Source: Gloeocapsopsis crepidinum LEGE 06123
GTDB taxonomy: Bacteria > Cyanobacteriota > Cyanobacteriia > Cyanobacteriales > Chroococcidiopsidaceae
Length of the DNA: 64,000 nt
NCBI RefSeq assembly: GCF_015207655.1
Contig: NZ_JADEWN010000006.1
Span: forward strand, 1-64,000
Direction: 5' to 3'
In this document: piece after piece, positions 34,870 to 45,158 of the stretch
Layout: each line of letters begins with the position of its first letter
How positions within the stretch are numbered: the first letter of the stretch is position 1
The notes under the pieces: generated by a model
Databases searched by the model: none
Seen by the model: only the letters and a program-made list of their open reading frames with translations
Told to the model about the DNA's origin: nothing
Position numbers and translations under genes: made by a program

Positions 34870-35880
34870 CTATCCTCCAGCTGAGCTTGGCGTGACTTCT
34901 TCTTCATCAAAATCAGGTACGATTGGTCGTTGCGATTTCAACACATCCTTATTCCAGCCTGGTTTAGCAAATTGCGGTAAGATTTCGTTAATGAATGCTT
35001 CTGCGGCTTTGGAGCGGTAACGGTTCGGGTTAACAATGACCGACAATGTCCGCTTGACTACAACGCCTTCAATATTGGCACAGTGCAACCCTCCCATTTG
35101 CAATTCTTTAGCGATCGCGGTGATCGATACAAAGGCAGCACCCAGCCCTGATTGCACGGCATTTTTGATCGCTTCAATTGAATTGAGTTCCATTTCAATT
35201 TTGAGACGACGCGTATCAATATCACAGCGCGTTAGTACTTGGTCTATTACCTTACGAATTGTTGATTGTGAGTCAAGGGCAATAAATTGTAGCTTGTAAA
35301 GATCGTCTTTGTAGATTGTGTCTAGCTTCGCAAAGGGATGAGACATCGGTAAAATCAATGCTAGCTCATCTTCCGCATAAGGAATAATTTCTAGCGAGTC
35401 TTGCAATTCACTTGGTACTTCGCCGCCAATAATAGCAAGATCGACTTGCCCGTTAGCTACACTCCAAGCTGTACGCCTTGTGGAATGAACGTGCAACTGA
35501 ACTGCTACATCAGGATACTGTTTTCGGAACAAACCAATCATCCGTGGCAAAAGGTAAGTTCCTGTCGTTTGCGAGGCACCAACAATCAACGTACCACCTT
35601 GGAGGTTTTGGAGGTCTTCAATAGCGCGACAGGTTTCCTGGCAAAGCGTGAGAATTTTCTCACCATAGCTAAGGAGGAGATAACCTGCTTCTGTTAGTTG
35701 TGCTCGGCGTCCTCCTCTGTCGAACAAAGGAACATCCAGCTGTCGCTCTAAGTTTTGTACTTGGAGACTCACAGCAGGCTGCGAGACGTAGAGACTATCA
35801 GCGGCACGCTTGAAGCTCCCTTCGGCAGCGATCGCTTTGAGAATGCGTAACTGATCTAAAGTAAACGGAAGGTCAGACAT
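34870..35880 (-). CDS. rbcR: LysR-type transcriptional regulator RbcR
   Basis: Regulator of RuBisCO and other carbon-metabolism genes in cyanobacteria and plastids. From ATG 35880 it begins [20 protein letters not shown], then [20 protein letters not shown] and [20 protein letters not shown] (winged helix), and [20 protein letters not shown] of the effector domain. It is nearly identical in style to known cyanobacterial RbcR proteins. About 336 residues. The longer frame from 35997 adds 39 residues with no family support. It is divergent from the NnrU gene and near ndhF/ndhD, a conserved neighbourhood. Confidence 0.92.
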   Translation of the reverse strand: MSDLPFTLDQLRILKAIAAEGSFKRAADSLYVSQPAVSLQVQNLERQLDVPLFDRGGRRAQLTEAGYLLLSYGEKILTLCQETCRAIEDLQNLQGGTLIVGASQTTGTYLLPRMIGLFRKQYPDVAVQLHVHSTRRTAWSVANGQVDLAIIGGEVPSELQDSLEIIPYAEDELALILPMSHPFAKLDTIYKDDLYKLQFIALDSQSTIRKVIDQVLTRCDIDTRRLKIEMELNSIEAIKNAVQSGLGAAFVSITAIAKELQMGGLHCANIEGVVVKRTLSVIVNPNRYRSKAAEAFINEILPQFAKPGWNKDVLKSQRPIVPDFDEEEVTPSSAGG

Positions 35881-36084
35881 ACTGCTAAACCCACGAAGAT
35901 GAAAGGAGACTTCAGGCAACCAATCTAGAGCGGTCATACCTAGATGGTTCATAGCCTGCTTGTTAAGGGGACTTAATCTAGAATTTGACACTATCACAAC
36001 TCATTCTGATTAAGTCGATCCTGTTGAATACTTTGTGCTATTGGTTGTACTGCACGCTAGTTTTCTTCTCACAACTTTATTTAC

Positions 36085-36798
36085 ATGATTTTCGCTTGGT
36101 TGACGCCCAGTCATTTCATTATGCTGAGTCTTTTAGTCGGATTTGCGATCGCCCACAGTGGTTTAGCTGCATTACGACCTTGGGCAGAAAAACGCATTGG
36201 TGCGCGACTTTATCGCGTTGTCTTTGCTTTGGTAAGTTTGCCATTGGCAGTTATCTTAATCATTTACTTTATCAATCACAGGTACGATGGTTGGCAATTG
36301 TGGCAAGTTCAAGGGGTTTTGGGGATAAAATCAGTCGTTTGGGTGTTGTCAGCTATTTCTTTTTTATTCCTTTATCCAGCTACGTTCAATCTACTAGAAA
36401 TTGCCGCCATTCAGAAACCCCAAGTTCATCTTTATGAAAGTGGCATTATTCGGATTACGCGTCATCCGCAAATGGTAGGTCAAATTATTTGGTGCATTGC
36501 CCATACCTTGTGGTTGGGAACAACATTTACACTCGTGACTTCTGTAGGACTTGTCTTGCATCATTTATTTGGAGTCTGGCATGGCGATCGCCGCTTAACA
36601 AATCGTTACGGAAAAGCTTTTACTAGCGTTAAAGATCGGACATCCATAATTCCTTTTCTGGCAATTGTCCAAGGCAAACAAACGCTTAAACTTCAAGAAT
36701 TTTTCCGACCTGCCTACCTAGGTGTTGCCGTTTTTGTCCTCTTACTGTGGTTGTCTCATCCACTTTTAATTCAAGCAACTGGTCAAGTCAATTGGTAA
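36085..36798 (+). CDS. NnrU family protein (possible 15-cis-zeta-carotene isomerase)
   Basis: Integral membrane protein of 237 residues with six or more helices, starting MIFAWLTPSHFIMLSLLVGF and containing AHSGLAALRPWAEKRIGARLYRV split across helices 1-2, SGIIRITRHPQMVGQIIW and LHHLFGVWHGDRRL. NnrU proteins are homologous to plant Z-ISO, a haem-containing isomerase in the carotenoid pathway; the His residues in AHSG, TRHPQ and HHLFGVWHGDRR are candidate haem ligands. Assignment to Z-ISO activity is by family only. Confidence 0.85.
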   Translation: MIFAWLTPSHFIMLSLLVGFAIAHSGLAALRPWAEKRIGARLYRVVFALVSLPLAVILIIYFINHRYDGWQLWQVQGVLGIKSVVWVLSAISFLFLYPATFNLLEIAAIQKPQVHLYESGIIRITRHPQMVGQIIWCIAHTLWLGTTFTLVTSVGLVLHHLFGVWHGDRRLTNRYGKAFTSVKDRTSIIPFLAIVQGKQTLKLQEFFRPAYLGVAVFVLLLWLSHPLLIQATGQVNW

Positions 36799-37124
36799 GG
36801 TAAGCTTTCTTAATGAGGAATCTTGCTTACTAATAGCGATCGCTAAACACGCGTATTTTAGAATGTTATTTGCTTGAGTGCGAATTTGTCAAAACCCTTG
36901 CAACAATTGATCCCACTATTCTACCTATAAAATGTAAATTGAAAATTTTAGCTTACCAATTGATCCCAAATTGATGTAGCATGGTTCAAATCGGCTACTA
37001 AAAATTAGCAGTTAGTCAGTTGTCAAAGACAACTATTGTCAAATTTTTAATACATCCTTTTTCGACTGCTAAGGTCAGGTAGCTAATTTAATAATAAAAT
37101 TCGATAAATTTACTTAGAGGAATT
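36799..37124. other. Intergenic region upstream of thioredoxin-like gene
   Basis: 325 bp. It contains the direct repeat CAATTGATCCCA (near 36903 and 36957) and a 17-bp hairpin AGTTGTCAAAGACAACT at 37018-37034. The thioredoxin start is preceded by a good GAGGAATT. No gene recognised. Confidence 0.5.
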
Positions 37125-37520
37125 ATGGTGTTGTCGGTTAATGAGCAGACATTTACTCAAGAAGTTTTAGCATCTCCTATTCCTGTTCTTGTGCATTTTT
37201 GGGCACCTTGGTGTGGTCTGTGCCGCAACATCGAACCTTTACTATCACAATTTCAATCTCAGTGTGGTCATCGAATTAAAGTTGTTGGCATCAACGCTGA
37301 CGAAAACTTCAAACTTGCTAACTCCTTTCGTCTCACCACACTACCAACATTAATCCTGCTCGAAGATGGTCATCCTCAGCGACGATGGGACACTTTACGC
37401 GGGCGGGAAGAACTGCGTGCAGAACTAGAGAAAATTCAACTTTTCTACGAAAATAAACTTTGTTCTCTTGCAGGCGTAAGCTCATCTTTTACTTCTGAGT
37501 GGGAGTGTCGTTTAGCTTAA
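37125..37520 (+). CDS. Thioredoxin family protein
   Basis: 131 residues; thioredoxin fold with the active site FWAPWCGLCRNIEPLL (Cys at about 28 and 31, WCGLC in place of WCGPC), then VVGINADENFKLANSFRLTTLPTLILLEDG with the cis-Pro. An extended C-terminus (about 25 residues with two further Cys) is not part of the core. The Pro-to-Leu change in the active site usually shifts redox potential and suggests a specialised thioredoxin. Monocistronic, upstream of ndhF. Confidence 0.9.
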   Translation: MVLSVNEQTFTQEVLASPIPVLVHFWAPWCGLCRNIEPLLSQFQSQCGHRIKVVGINADENFKLANSFRLTTLPTLILLEDGHPQRRWDTLRGREELRAELEKIQLFYENKLCSLAGVSSSFTSEWECRLA

Positions 37521-37797
37521 GCAAAAAGATCTGGGGGAGACTAGGAGTTACTCGGAATCAGTGTTAAGCATAAAACAGTAGAGAGTTAAGAAAATTCCTC
37601 AATTCAGAAGTCAAAACTCATAACTATTCACTAACTACTACTCACCAACCACTCATCAGTCGCTTTGCTCAAAACTGATAGCTATTTTTAGAATCCCACG
37701 GATATTTCAGTCAAGTGGGCTATTTTATGATAAAACCCTTATGTCACAATTGTTAACAGTTTGGTCACAATAGAAAAGAATTATATAGGCGTCAGTG

Positions 37798-39882
37798 ATG
37801 GAAGCAATCTATCAGTATGCCTGGCTCGTTCCGGTGTTACCTTTGGTCGGGGCAATGCTGGTCGGTCTTGGGTTAATCTCGTTCAATCAGGTGACGAACC
37901 GCGCGCGGCAATTAAATGCGGTGTTTGTCGTCTCCTTGCTAGGTGCCGCAATGTTTCTATCAGTGGCATTGCTTGTCAGTCAATTTCAAGGACACGCGCC
38001 TTATATCCGCACGTTAGAATGGGCAGCCGCAGGAAACTTTCACCTGACAATGGGCTATACCATTGACCACCTCACAGCCCTGATGTTGGTGATTGTCACC
38101 ACAGTGGCTTTTTTGGTGATGGTATACACCGACGGCTACATGGCTCACGATCCAGGATATGTACGCTTTTACGCATATCTGAGTCTATTTAGCTCATCGA
38201 TGTTGGGCTTAGTTGTTAGCCCAAACATTGTGCAGATTTACATTTTTTGGGAACTGGTAGGTATGTGTTCGTACCTACTTGTAGGCTTTTGGTACGATCG
38301 CCAAGCAGCAGCAGATGCGTGTCAGAAAGCATTTGTCACTAACCGCGTCGGTGACTTTGGTTTATTACTGGGCATTTTAGGGCTGTACTGGGCAACTGGT
38401 AGCTTTGAATTTGAGGCAATCGGCGATCGCCTGCAAATACTAGTAGAAACAGGTTCACTGAGTGGTCTGCTTGCCGGATTATTCGCAATTTTGGTTTTCT
38501 TAGGTCCTGTTGCTAAATCGGCTCAATTTCCACTGCACGTCTGGCTGCCGGATGCAATGGAAGGTCCAACTCCAATCTCGGCACTAATCCACGCAGCGAC
38601 AATGGTTGCAGCTGGAGTATTTTTAATTGCGCGGATGTACCCAGTTTTTGAAGGGATACCCGCAGCAATGAATGTCATTGCTTTTACAGGTGCCTTTACT
38701 GCGTTTTTAGGGGCAACGATCGCCATTACGCAAAACGACATTAAAAAAGGCTTAGCCTACTCCACGATTTCCCAATTGGGATATATGGTGATGGCAATGG
38801 GTGTTGGTGCATACAGCGCAGGGTTATTCCACCTCATGACTCACGCCTATTTCAAAGCAATGCTGTTTCTTGGTTCAGGTTCTGTCATTCACGGCATGGA
38901 AGCTGTTGTTGGACACGATCCAGCCTTGGCACAAGATATGCGGATGATGGGAGGACTGCGGAAATTCATGCCAATTACCGCAATTACCTTTTTGATTGGT
39001 ACGTTAGCCATCAGTGGTATTCCACCATTTGCCGGTTTTTGGTCTAAAGATGAAATCCTAGGTTCTGCCTTTGCGGCAAATCCTTTTCTATGGTTTGTCG
39101 GTTGGGCAACTGCTGGAATTACAGCTTTCTATATGTTTCGGATGTATTTTTCCACATTTGAAGGCAAATTCCGTGGTAATCAATCTGAAATTCGCCAAAA
39201 GCTGAAATCTGCCGCAGCTAATACATTAATGAGTCCTTCTCCCCTTGCGCCTAACTTTGGTCCTGGGGCTATGGATACCAGAGAACTAGCAGCTTTATCT
39301 GACGATTCTCACGGTCATGGACATAGCGAACATCCCCATGAATCACCGCGGACAATGACGCTACCACTGATTGCCCTGGCAATTCCTTCTATCCTGATTG
39401 GTTTAGTGGGAACGCCTTATGCTAACTACTTTGAGGAGTTTATCTATCCTCCGAGTGAAACCCTAGCAGAAGTGATGGAAAAAGTTGCCGAGTTCGATCA
39501 AACAGAATTTTTCATCATGGCAGGCAGTTCGGTAGGTATTTCCTTGATTGGAATTACCCTAGCGTCCTTAATGTACTTGTTCGGTAAGATCGATCCAGCA
39601 GCGATCGCTTCTTCAATCAAACCACTTTATGAACTTTCTCTCAACAAGTGGTACTTTGATGACATTTACCACCGTTTCTTTGTGTTAGGTAGTCGCCGCT
39701 TAGCGCGACAAGTCATGGAAGTTGACTACCGTGTTGTAGATGGTGCAGTTAACTTAACAGGCTTCTTCACACTCATTAGCGGTGAAGGATTGAAATACCT
39801 AGAAAATGGTCGCGCTCAATTCTATGCCCTGATTGTATTTGGGGCTGTGTTAGGCTTGGTGATTGTTTTTGGTGTGACGTAA
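37798..39882 (+). CDS. ndhF: NDH-1 subunit 5 (NdhF, respiratory/cyclic type)
   Basis: Proton-pumping membrane subunit of the photosynthetic NDH-1 complex. The roughly 694-residue protein begins MEAIYQYAWLVPVLPLVGAM and contains FWELVGMCSYLLVGFWYDR, FPLHVWLPDAMEGPTPISALIHAATMV (in two overlapping parts), AYSTISQLGYMVMAMGVG, MTHAYFKAMLFLGSGSVIHG and ISGIPPFAGFWSKDEIL. A His-rich loop (HGHGHSEHPHES, about 503-514) precedes the C-terminal lateral helix region. ATG 37798 is preferred over GTG 37795. It forms a pair with ndhD 94 bp downstream, the usual ndhF1-ndhD1 unit. Confidence 0.96.
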   Translation: MEAIYQYAWLVPVLPLVGAMLVGLGLISFNQVTNRARQLNAVFVVSLLGAAMFLSVALLVSQFQGHAPYIRTLEWAAAGNFHLTMGYTIDHLTALMLVIVTTVAFLVMVYTDGYMAHDPGYVRFYAYLSLFSSSMLGLVVSPNIVQIYIFWELVGMCSYLLVGFWYDRQAAADACQKAFVTNRVGDFGLLLGILGLYWATGSFEFEAIGDRLQILVETGSLSGLLAGLFAILVFLGPVAKSAQFPLHVWLPDAMEGPTPISALIHAATMVAAGVFLIARMYPVFEGIPAAMNVIAFTGAFTAFLGATIAITQNDIKKGLAYSTISQLGYMVMAMGVGAYSAGLFHLMTHAYFKAMLFLGSGSVIHGMEAVVGHDPALAQDMRMMGGLRKFMPITAITFLIGTLAISGIPPFAGFWSKDEILGSAFAANPFLWFVGWATAGITAFYMFRMYFSTFEGKFRGNQSEIRQKLKSAAANTLMSPSPLAPNFGPGAMDTRELAALSDDSHGHGHSEHPHESPRTMTLPLIALAIPSILIGLVGTPYANYFEEFIYPPSETLAEVMEKVAEFDQTEFFIMAGSSVGISLIGITLASLMYLFGKIDPAAIASSIKPLYELSLNKWYFDDIYHRFFVLGSRRLARQVMEVDYRVVDGAVNLTGFFTLISGEGLKYLENGRAQFYALIVFGAVLGLVIVFGVT

Positions 39883-39976
39883 TGAGGAGTGAGGGGTGAG
39901 GGGCGAGGGGCGAGTAAAGAGTTAAAACCCTAAGTTCCCTACTTCCTACTCCCTACTCCCTACTCCCTAGTTAACT

Positions 39977-41551
39977 ATGAATACCGCTAATTTTCCCTGG
40001 CTGACGACGATAATTTTGTTGCCGATCGCCGCGTCACTTTTGATTCCCTTTCTACCAGATAAAGATGGTAAAACAGTACGCTGGTACTCCCTAGTCGTGG
40101 GATTGATCGATTTTGCACTGATTGTTTGGACGTTTTATTCTCAGTATGATTTTACTAATCCCAATTTACAGCTAGTGGAAAGTTACCCCTGGGTGCCGCA
40201 GCTAGATTTAAATTGGTCTGTAGGCGTAGACGGCTTGTCAATGCCTTTAGTCATTCTAACTGGGTTTATTACAACGCTCGCAATGCTAGCGGCTTGGCCT
40301 GTTACTCTCAAGCCGCGCTTGTTTTACTTTTTGATGCTGGCAATGTACGGCGGTCAGATTGCAGTATTTGCTGTTCAGGACTTGCTGCTGTTTTTCCTGG
40401 TATGGGAACTCGAACTTATTCCCGTATATCTGTTGCTGGCAATTTGGGGCGGTAAAAAGCGGCAGTACGCAGCCACAAAATTCATTTTGTACACGGCGGG
40501 TGGTTCGCTGTTTATTTTGGTTGCTGCCCTGACAATGGCATTCTATGGCAATACTGTGACGTTTGATATGCGGGCGATCGCTGCCAAAGACTATGCCTTG
40601 AATTTTCAGTTATGGGTGTATGCAGCTTTCTTGATTGCCTACGCGGTAAAACTCCCCATTTTTCCACTACACACCTGGCTACCAGATGCCCACGGTGAAG
40701 CGACCGCCCCAGTACATATGTTACTGGCAGGAATTCTTCTGAAAATGGGCGGCTATGCTTTAATTCGGATGAATGCCGGAATGCTACCCGATGCTCATGC
40801 TTATTTTGCTCCAGTGTTGGTTATTCTGGGAGTTGTCAACATTATCTACGCTGCACTGACATCATTTGCCCAGCGTAACCTCAAGCGAAAAATTGCTTAC
40901 TCTTCGATTTCCCACATGGGGTTTGTTGTTATTGGTATTGCCTCATTCACTGACTTGGGCTTGAATGGTGCAATCTTACAAATGATCTCTCACGGCATGA
41001 TTGGTGCAAGTCTATTCTTCCTAGTTGGAGCAACCTACGATCGCACTCACACTCTGATGTTAGATGAGATGGGTGGTGTTGGACAGAAAATGCGGAAGAT
41101 GTTCGCTATGTGGACAACTTGTGCAATGGCTTCCTTGGCTTTACCTGGAATGAGTGGTTTTGTTGCAGAGTTGATGGTATTCGTCGGCTTTGCTAATAGC
41201 GATGCCTACAGCCCGACGTTTAAAATCATCATCGTCTTTCTGATGGCAGTTGGTGTAATTTTAACGCCAATTTACTTACTATCAATGCTCCGCGAGATCT
41301 TCTACGGACCTGAAAATAAGGAATTGGTTTCTCATGAAGCCTTGATTGATGCAGAACCACGAGAAGTGTTTATCATTGCTTGTTTGTTAGTGCCAATTAT
41401 TGGAATTGGTTTATATCCTAAGATCCTGACTCAAGTCTACGACGCTACAACAATTCAGTTAACTGAAAGGTTGCGTGATTCTGTGCCTACTCTTGTTTCT
41501 CAAGAAGTGCCTACTTTGTCATTCCGTGCACCAGCTATTAGTAATAAGTAA
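39977..41551 (+). CDS. ndhD: NDH-1 subunit 4 (NdhD)
   Basis: Antiporter-like subunit of NDH-1, 524 residues. Typical stretches are [110 protein letters not shown] and [16 protein letters not shown]. Pairing with ndhF and sequence style point to the NdhD1 class used in respiration and cyclic electron flow rather than CO2-uptake D3/D4. The ndhF-ndhD spacer is filled with GAGGGGCGAGGGGCG and TACTCCC repeats. Confidence 0.96.
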   Translation: MNTANFPWLTTIILLPIAASLLIPFLPDKDGKTVRWYSLVVGLIDFALIVWTFYSQYDFTNPNLQLVESYPWVPQLDLNWSVGVDGLSMPLVILTGFITTLAMLAAWPVTLKPRLFYFLMLAMYGGQIAVFAVQDLLLFFLVWELELIPVYLLLAIWGGKKRQYAATKFILYTAGGSLFILVAALTMAFYGNTVTFDMRAIAAKDYALNFQLWVYAAFLIAYAVKLPIFPLHTWLPDAHGEATAPVHMLLAGILLKMGGYALIRMNAGMLPDAHAYFAPVLVILGVVNIIYAALTSFAQRNLKRKIAYSSISHMGFVVIGIASFTDLGLNGAILQMISHGMIGASLFFLVGATYDRTHTLMLDEMGGVGQKMRKMFAMWTTCAMASLALPGMSGFVAELMVFVGFANSDAYSPTFKIIIVFLMAVGVILTPIYLLSMLREIFYGPENKELVSHEALIDAEPREVFIIACLLVPIIGIGLYPKILTQVYDATTIQLTERLRDSVPTLVSQEVPTLSFRAPAISNK

Positions 41552-41586
41552 CAAACAAGGTTTCAAAAACTAAAATACGATTGCTC

Positions 41587-41614
41587 AGGCAGGTTGTCAA
41601 AACCTGTCTTTTTT
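41587..41614 (+). terminator. Rho-independent terminator after ndhD
   Basis: AGGCAGGTT (41587-41595) pairs with AACCTGTCT (41601-41609) around a five-base loop and is followed by a T-run, 36 bp after the ndhD stop. Confidence 0.8.
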
Positions 41615-41640
41615 GTAGACCTCCTGTATGAATCATAGAT
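41615..41640. repeat. Single end of the MITE-like repeat seen at 16.1 kb
   Basis: GTAGACCTCCTGTATGAATC matches, with one change, the reverse complement of the right end of the element at 16110-16236. Only this end is present here; no partner inverted repeat follows. Confidence 0.6.
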
Positions 41641-41658
41641 ACCCTTCAACTGAAGTCA

Positions 41659-41768
41659 GGGCTACTCAAGCATAGTTTTAAGTTTTGAATTTTAAATTTT
41701 CTTAACTCATAACTCAACACTCTAAATTGGTGGACTTTAGTTTATTTGGTAGTAAATTCATTCGCACT
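41659..41768 (-). repeat. Interspersed repeat, copy B (inverse copy at 33.26-33.42 kb)
   Basis: Reverse complement of the repeat in the spacer between the PstS-like and kinase genes, from GGCTACTCAAGCATAG to ATTCATTCGCA. The remaining spacer to 41972 is AT-rich with no gene and probably holds the promoter of the kinase/regulator pair. Confidence 0.7.
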
Positions 41769-41972
41769 CGCATTTTAATGACTAATCGCTCTTCTGCTGT
41801 CATTTTTAACAAGTATCAGCAATTTCTCTGAACCAGAAGAAATTTATCTCCTAGTTTTCTCGGATTACAGCCAGCCTATCTACAGAATACGATTGAGCGG
41901 ATGATATCAATTTTTTAAGATATTTGTTCACCTTGCTTCAAAGCAGCATAAGGCATAATCAGAGGTAACACA

Positions 41973-44162
41973 ATGCTTGTAGGTAGAGATAAACAGTCGC
42001 TAGATGAGCAACATATACTAGCAGTACAAGATAGTTTAACTCACCCACCTCATATTTATCCCGATGACTCTCACTTGCTAGACTCTATACATAAAAACAA
42101 TTACGTTGGCAAGCAAACACTAGAAGAACGCATTCTTGAACTTGAACAAGCTAATCAGCAATTAAAAATAGAAAACATAGATTTACGGCGTGCAGAAGAA
42201 GAAGTCCTTTTTTTACAAAGGATGACACAAGCAATTAGTGAAGCTACAGACTTTCATTCAGCACTAGGAATTGCTTTACAAAAGGTGTGCGACTTCACAG
42301 GTTGGAAATTTGGTGAGGCGTGGATTCCTAAAACAAATTCTCATGTCTTAGAGTACAGTCCTGCTTGGTATGGTGTTAGCCCAGAATTAGAAAAATTTAG
42401 AACATTAAGTCAAACATTTACTTTTTCATTAGGAGTCGGTATTCCAGGACGTGTTTGGGAATCAAAGCATCCAGAGTGGATTCAGGATGTTTCTAATGTA
42501 TCTGAAACAGTTTGTCAACGTTGTCAACTTGTTAGAGAAGTTGGATTCAAGGCGGGAGTAGGTATTCCAATTATTAACCGCAATGAAGTGTTAGCGATCC
42601 TCATCTTTTTCATGTTTGAGGCTTATGAGGAGGATCAACGACTTGTTGAAATCATCTCAACAGTAGCTATTCAATTAGGCTCTTTGATTCAACGCAAACA
42701 AGCAGAAGAAGCTTTACGTTCTAGTGTGGCAACAAACCGAGCCTTAATCAATGCCTTACCAGATCTACTACTGCGGATCAACAAGGAAGGATACTTTGTT
42801 AACTTTAAAGCAGCAAAAAATGAAAGTTTAGTTATACCTGACAATAATTTTGTTGGCAAGCATTTATGTGAAGTGCTTTCTTCAGAAATTGCTTTGCCCG
42901 CAATGACGTGTATCGAAAAAGCTTTAGCAACAGGAGAACTTCAAGTTTTTGAATCACAAACATTTGTAGATAATCTTTTGCGGTACTACGAATTTAGAAT
43001 CGTAGTTAGTGCAGAAAATGAAGTGATGGTGATTGTTCGTGATATTACTGAAACTAAGCTATTTTTAGATTTATTACAGCAACAAGAACGCCAGCTAAAA
43101 GCAATTTTAAATAATATTCCTGGTAGTGCTTGGCTTAAAGATAACGAAAGTAGATATATTGCTGTTAATGAACCCTTGCTGAAGTTATTTAATAAAAAAT
43201 TAGAAGAGGTTGTCGGTAAGACAGATTACGACTTATTTCCCCCTGATTTGGCTCAAAAATGTATTGATGACGATCGCGAAGTTTTAGCGACTGGCAAAAG
43301 AAAATATTTTGAAGAATTTTCAGTTAATCCAGATGGTAGTGAGATTTGGTTTGAAACTATCAAAACACCAATTCATAACGAAAATAACGAAATTATTGGC
43401 ACAACCGGAATTGCTTACGATATTACAGAACGTAAAAGAATCGAGCGCGACACATTCAATGCTTTGAAAAAAGAGAGAGAACTAAGTGAACTCAAATCAC
43501 GCTTTGTCACTATGACGTCTCATGAATTTCGTACTCCATTAGCAACAATTCTCTCTTCAGCAGAATTATTAGAATATTATAGTCATAAATGGAGTGAGGA
43601 TAAAAAGCTTAGTCATATTCATAAAATTCAGTCTGCTGTTAACCACATGACTAGTTTGTTGAATGATGTTTTATTAATTGGCAAAGCTGAAGCAGGTAAA
43701 TTAGAGTTTAATCCACAGCCATTAGATATAATTCAGTTTTGCTCCAGCTTAGTAGAAGAATTGCAAATTAGTACTACAGAACATCAGATTATTTTTCAAG
43801 CTCAATATCAAAACTTAATAGTTTGCTTGGATGAAAAGTTATTAAGGCACATCTTAACAAATTTATTGTCAAATGCTATTAAATATTCGCCGCAAGGTTG
43901 TCTTGTTCATTTTGACTTGATTTGTCAAAAAGATGAGCTAGTTTTTGTTATTCAAGATGAAGGTATTGGAATTCCTAAGCTAGACCAAGAGCAACTATTT
44001 AACTCTTTTCATCGAGCTAGTAATGTAGGTGTCATTTCGGGTACTGGTCTAGGTTTAGCAATTGTGAAAAAGTCTGTTGATTTACATGGAGGTCAAATTA
44101 CTGTTGACAGTGAAGTAAATAGAGGAACAACCTTTACGGTAACACTACCATTAAATCCTTAG
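41973..44162 (+). CDS. GAF-PAS-PAS sensor histidine kinase
   Basis: 729 residues, no membrane helix. Order: variable N-terminus (1-45), coiled coil LEERILELEQANQQLKIEN (about 49-80), GAF (about 85-240, including VGIPGRVWESKHPEWIQDVS), a first PAS (about 255-360), a second PAS (about 372-490, ending TTGIAYDITERKR), HisKA with His517 in TSHEFRTPL, and HATPase with NLLSNAIKYSP, DEGIGIP and GTGLGLAIVKK. The GAF lacks the chromophore Cys context of cyanobacteriochromes. The response-regulator gene follows after 12 bp and is the likely cognate partner. Confidence 0.93.
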   Translation: MLVGRDKQSLDEQHILAVQDSLTHPPHIYPDDSHLLDSIHKNNYVGKQTLEERILELEQANQQLKIENIDLRRAEEEVLFLQRMTQAISEATDFHSALGIALQKVCDFTGWKFGEAWIPKTNSHVLEYSPAWYGVSPELEKFRTLSQTFTFSLGVGIPGRVWESKHPEWIQDVSNVSETVCQRCQLVREVGFKAGVGIPIINRNEVLAILIFFMFEAYEEDQRLVEIISTVAIQLGSLIQRKQAEEALRSSVATNRALINALPDLLLRINKEGYFVNFKAAKNESLVIPDNNFVGKHLCEVLSSEIALPAMTCIEKALATGELQVFESQTFVDNLLRYYEFRIVVSAENEVMVIVRDITETKLFLDLLQQQERQLKAILNNIPGSAWLKDNESRYIAVNEPLLKLFNKKLEEVVGKTDYDLFPPDLAQKCIDDDREVLATGKRKYFEEFSVNPDGSEIWFETIKTPIHNENNEIIGTTGIAYDITERKRIERDTFNALKKERELSELKSRFVTMTSHEFRTPLATILSSAELLEYYSHKWSEDKKLSHIHKIQSAVNHMTSLLNDVLLIGKAEAGKLEFNPQPLDIIQFCSSLVEELQISTTEHQIIFQAQYQNLIVCLDEKLLRHILTNLLSNAIKYSPQGCLVHFDLICQKDELVFVIQDEGIGIPKLDQEQLFNSFHRASNVGVISGTGLGLAIVKKSVDLHGGQITVDSEVNRGTTFTVTLPLNP

Positions 44163-44174
44163 GAATTAAGTTAA

Positions 44175-44849
44175 ATGAAAAAGATTTTAGTTATTGAAGA
44201 TGAGCCAGATGTTAGAGCTAATATCATTGAGTTGCTCGAAGCAGAAGATTTTCATGTTGTTGGTGCAGAAAATGGTTTTTTTGGTGCAATGTGGGCACAG
44301 GAATATTTACCTGACTTAATTATTTGTGATGTAAGAATGCCAGAACTTAATGGATATGATGTTCTTACAGCATTACGCCAAGATTCTGTAACAGCTACAA
44401 TTCCCTTCATTTTTCTAACAGCAAATGCCGATCGCGCTGATATGCGGCGGGGAATGGATTTAGGAGCAGATGATTATTTAACCAAGCCCTTTACTCGGAC
44501 AGAATTATTAAATACGATCGCTTCGCGATTTGCCAAGCAGGAAATTGTGATGCAGCAGTATCATAACGAACGCCAACGGGCTGATTCTTTGAAACAAAAA
44601 GTTCAAGAATTAGAAAAGTATGCTAATTCTAAAACCAATATTGTTCCAAAACTTAATATGGCAATGTCTCTAGTCAAAAACTTACCTCCAGGTTCTCAAC
44701 GCGATCGCTGTTTACAAATTCTGCGTCAAGTCTGTGAAGAAGAAATTAGCATCCTCAACAATACTCCTTCTTTGCAAAAACTTATGTCTCCTGAGAATAT
44801 CGATTTTCTACGCCAATTTAATTTGGTTTCTAATATCAAATTCGGTTGA
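44175..44849 (+). CDS. Response regulator with helical C-terminal extension
   Basis: Receiver domain of about 120 residues with phospho-acceptor Asp52 in LIICDVRMPELNGYDV, the acidic pair EDE near the start, FLTANADRADMRRGMD with the conserved Thr, and Lys in YLTKPFTRTEL. The remaining 100 residues hold a coiled coil (QYHNERQRADSLKQKVQELE) and a helical end without a recognisable DNA-binding or enzymatic domain. It probably acts by protein contact. Placed 12 bp behind the GAF-PAS kinase gene, so one operon. Confidence 0.92.
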   Translation: MKKILVIEDEPDVRANIIELLEAEDFHVVGAENGFFGAMWAQEYLPDLIICDVRMPELNGYDVLTALRQDSVTATIPFIFLTANADRADMRRGMDLGADDYLTKPFTRTELLNTIASRFAKQEIVMQQYHNERQRADSLKQKVQELEKYANSKTNIVPKLNMAMSLVKNLPPGSQRDRCLQILRQVCEEEISILNNTPSLQKLMSPENIDFLRQFNLVSNIKFG

Positions 44850-45011
44850 TTAGTGATGATAAAAATGAGATTAAAAGTGGCTATTGATTAGTTAATTACT
44901 AGCAAAAGTGTCATTTTACTGCTAGTCTGATTGGTTAACTGGAGATGATATAATTAGTAGAAACTTGGGATTTTAACATAATAAAGCTTAGGAGTTCCGC
45001 TTCAGGTTATT

Positions 45012-45045
45012 GGCACTACGTCTTCTTAAGATCTAGTGCCTTTTT
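45012..45045 (+). terminator. Rho-independent terminator
   Basis: GGCACTA (45012-45018) pairs with TAGTGCC (45034-45040), with an inner TCTT/AAGA stem, followed by five T. It lies 163 bp after the response regulator and before the converging beta-helix gene. Confidence 0.8.
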
Positions 45046-45158
45046 GTATTTCTAATTACTCAGCTTAAACAAGACTTAGATGCGATCGCCAAAGCCTTTT
45101 TGGTTAATGACTAGTAACTAACCACTAGCTACTAGTCACTTCCAGTTTTTAGAACTAC

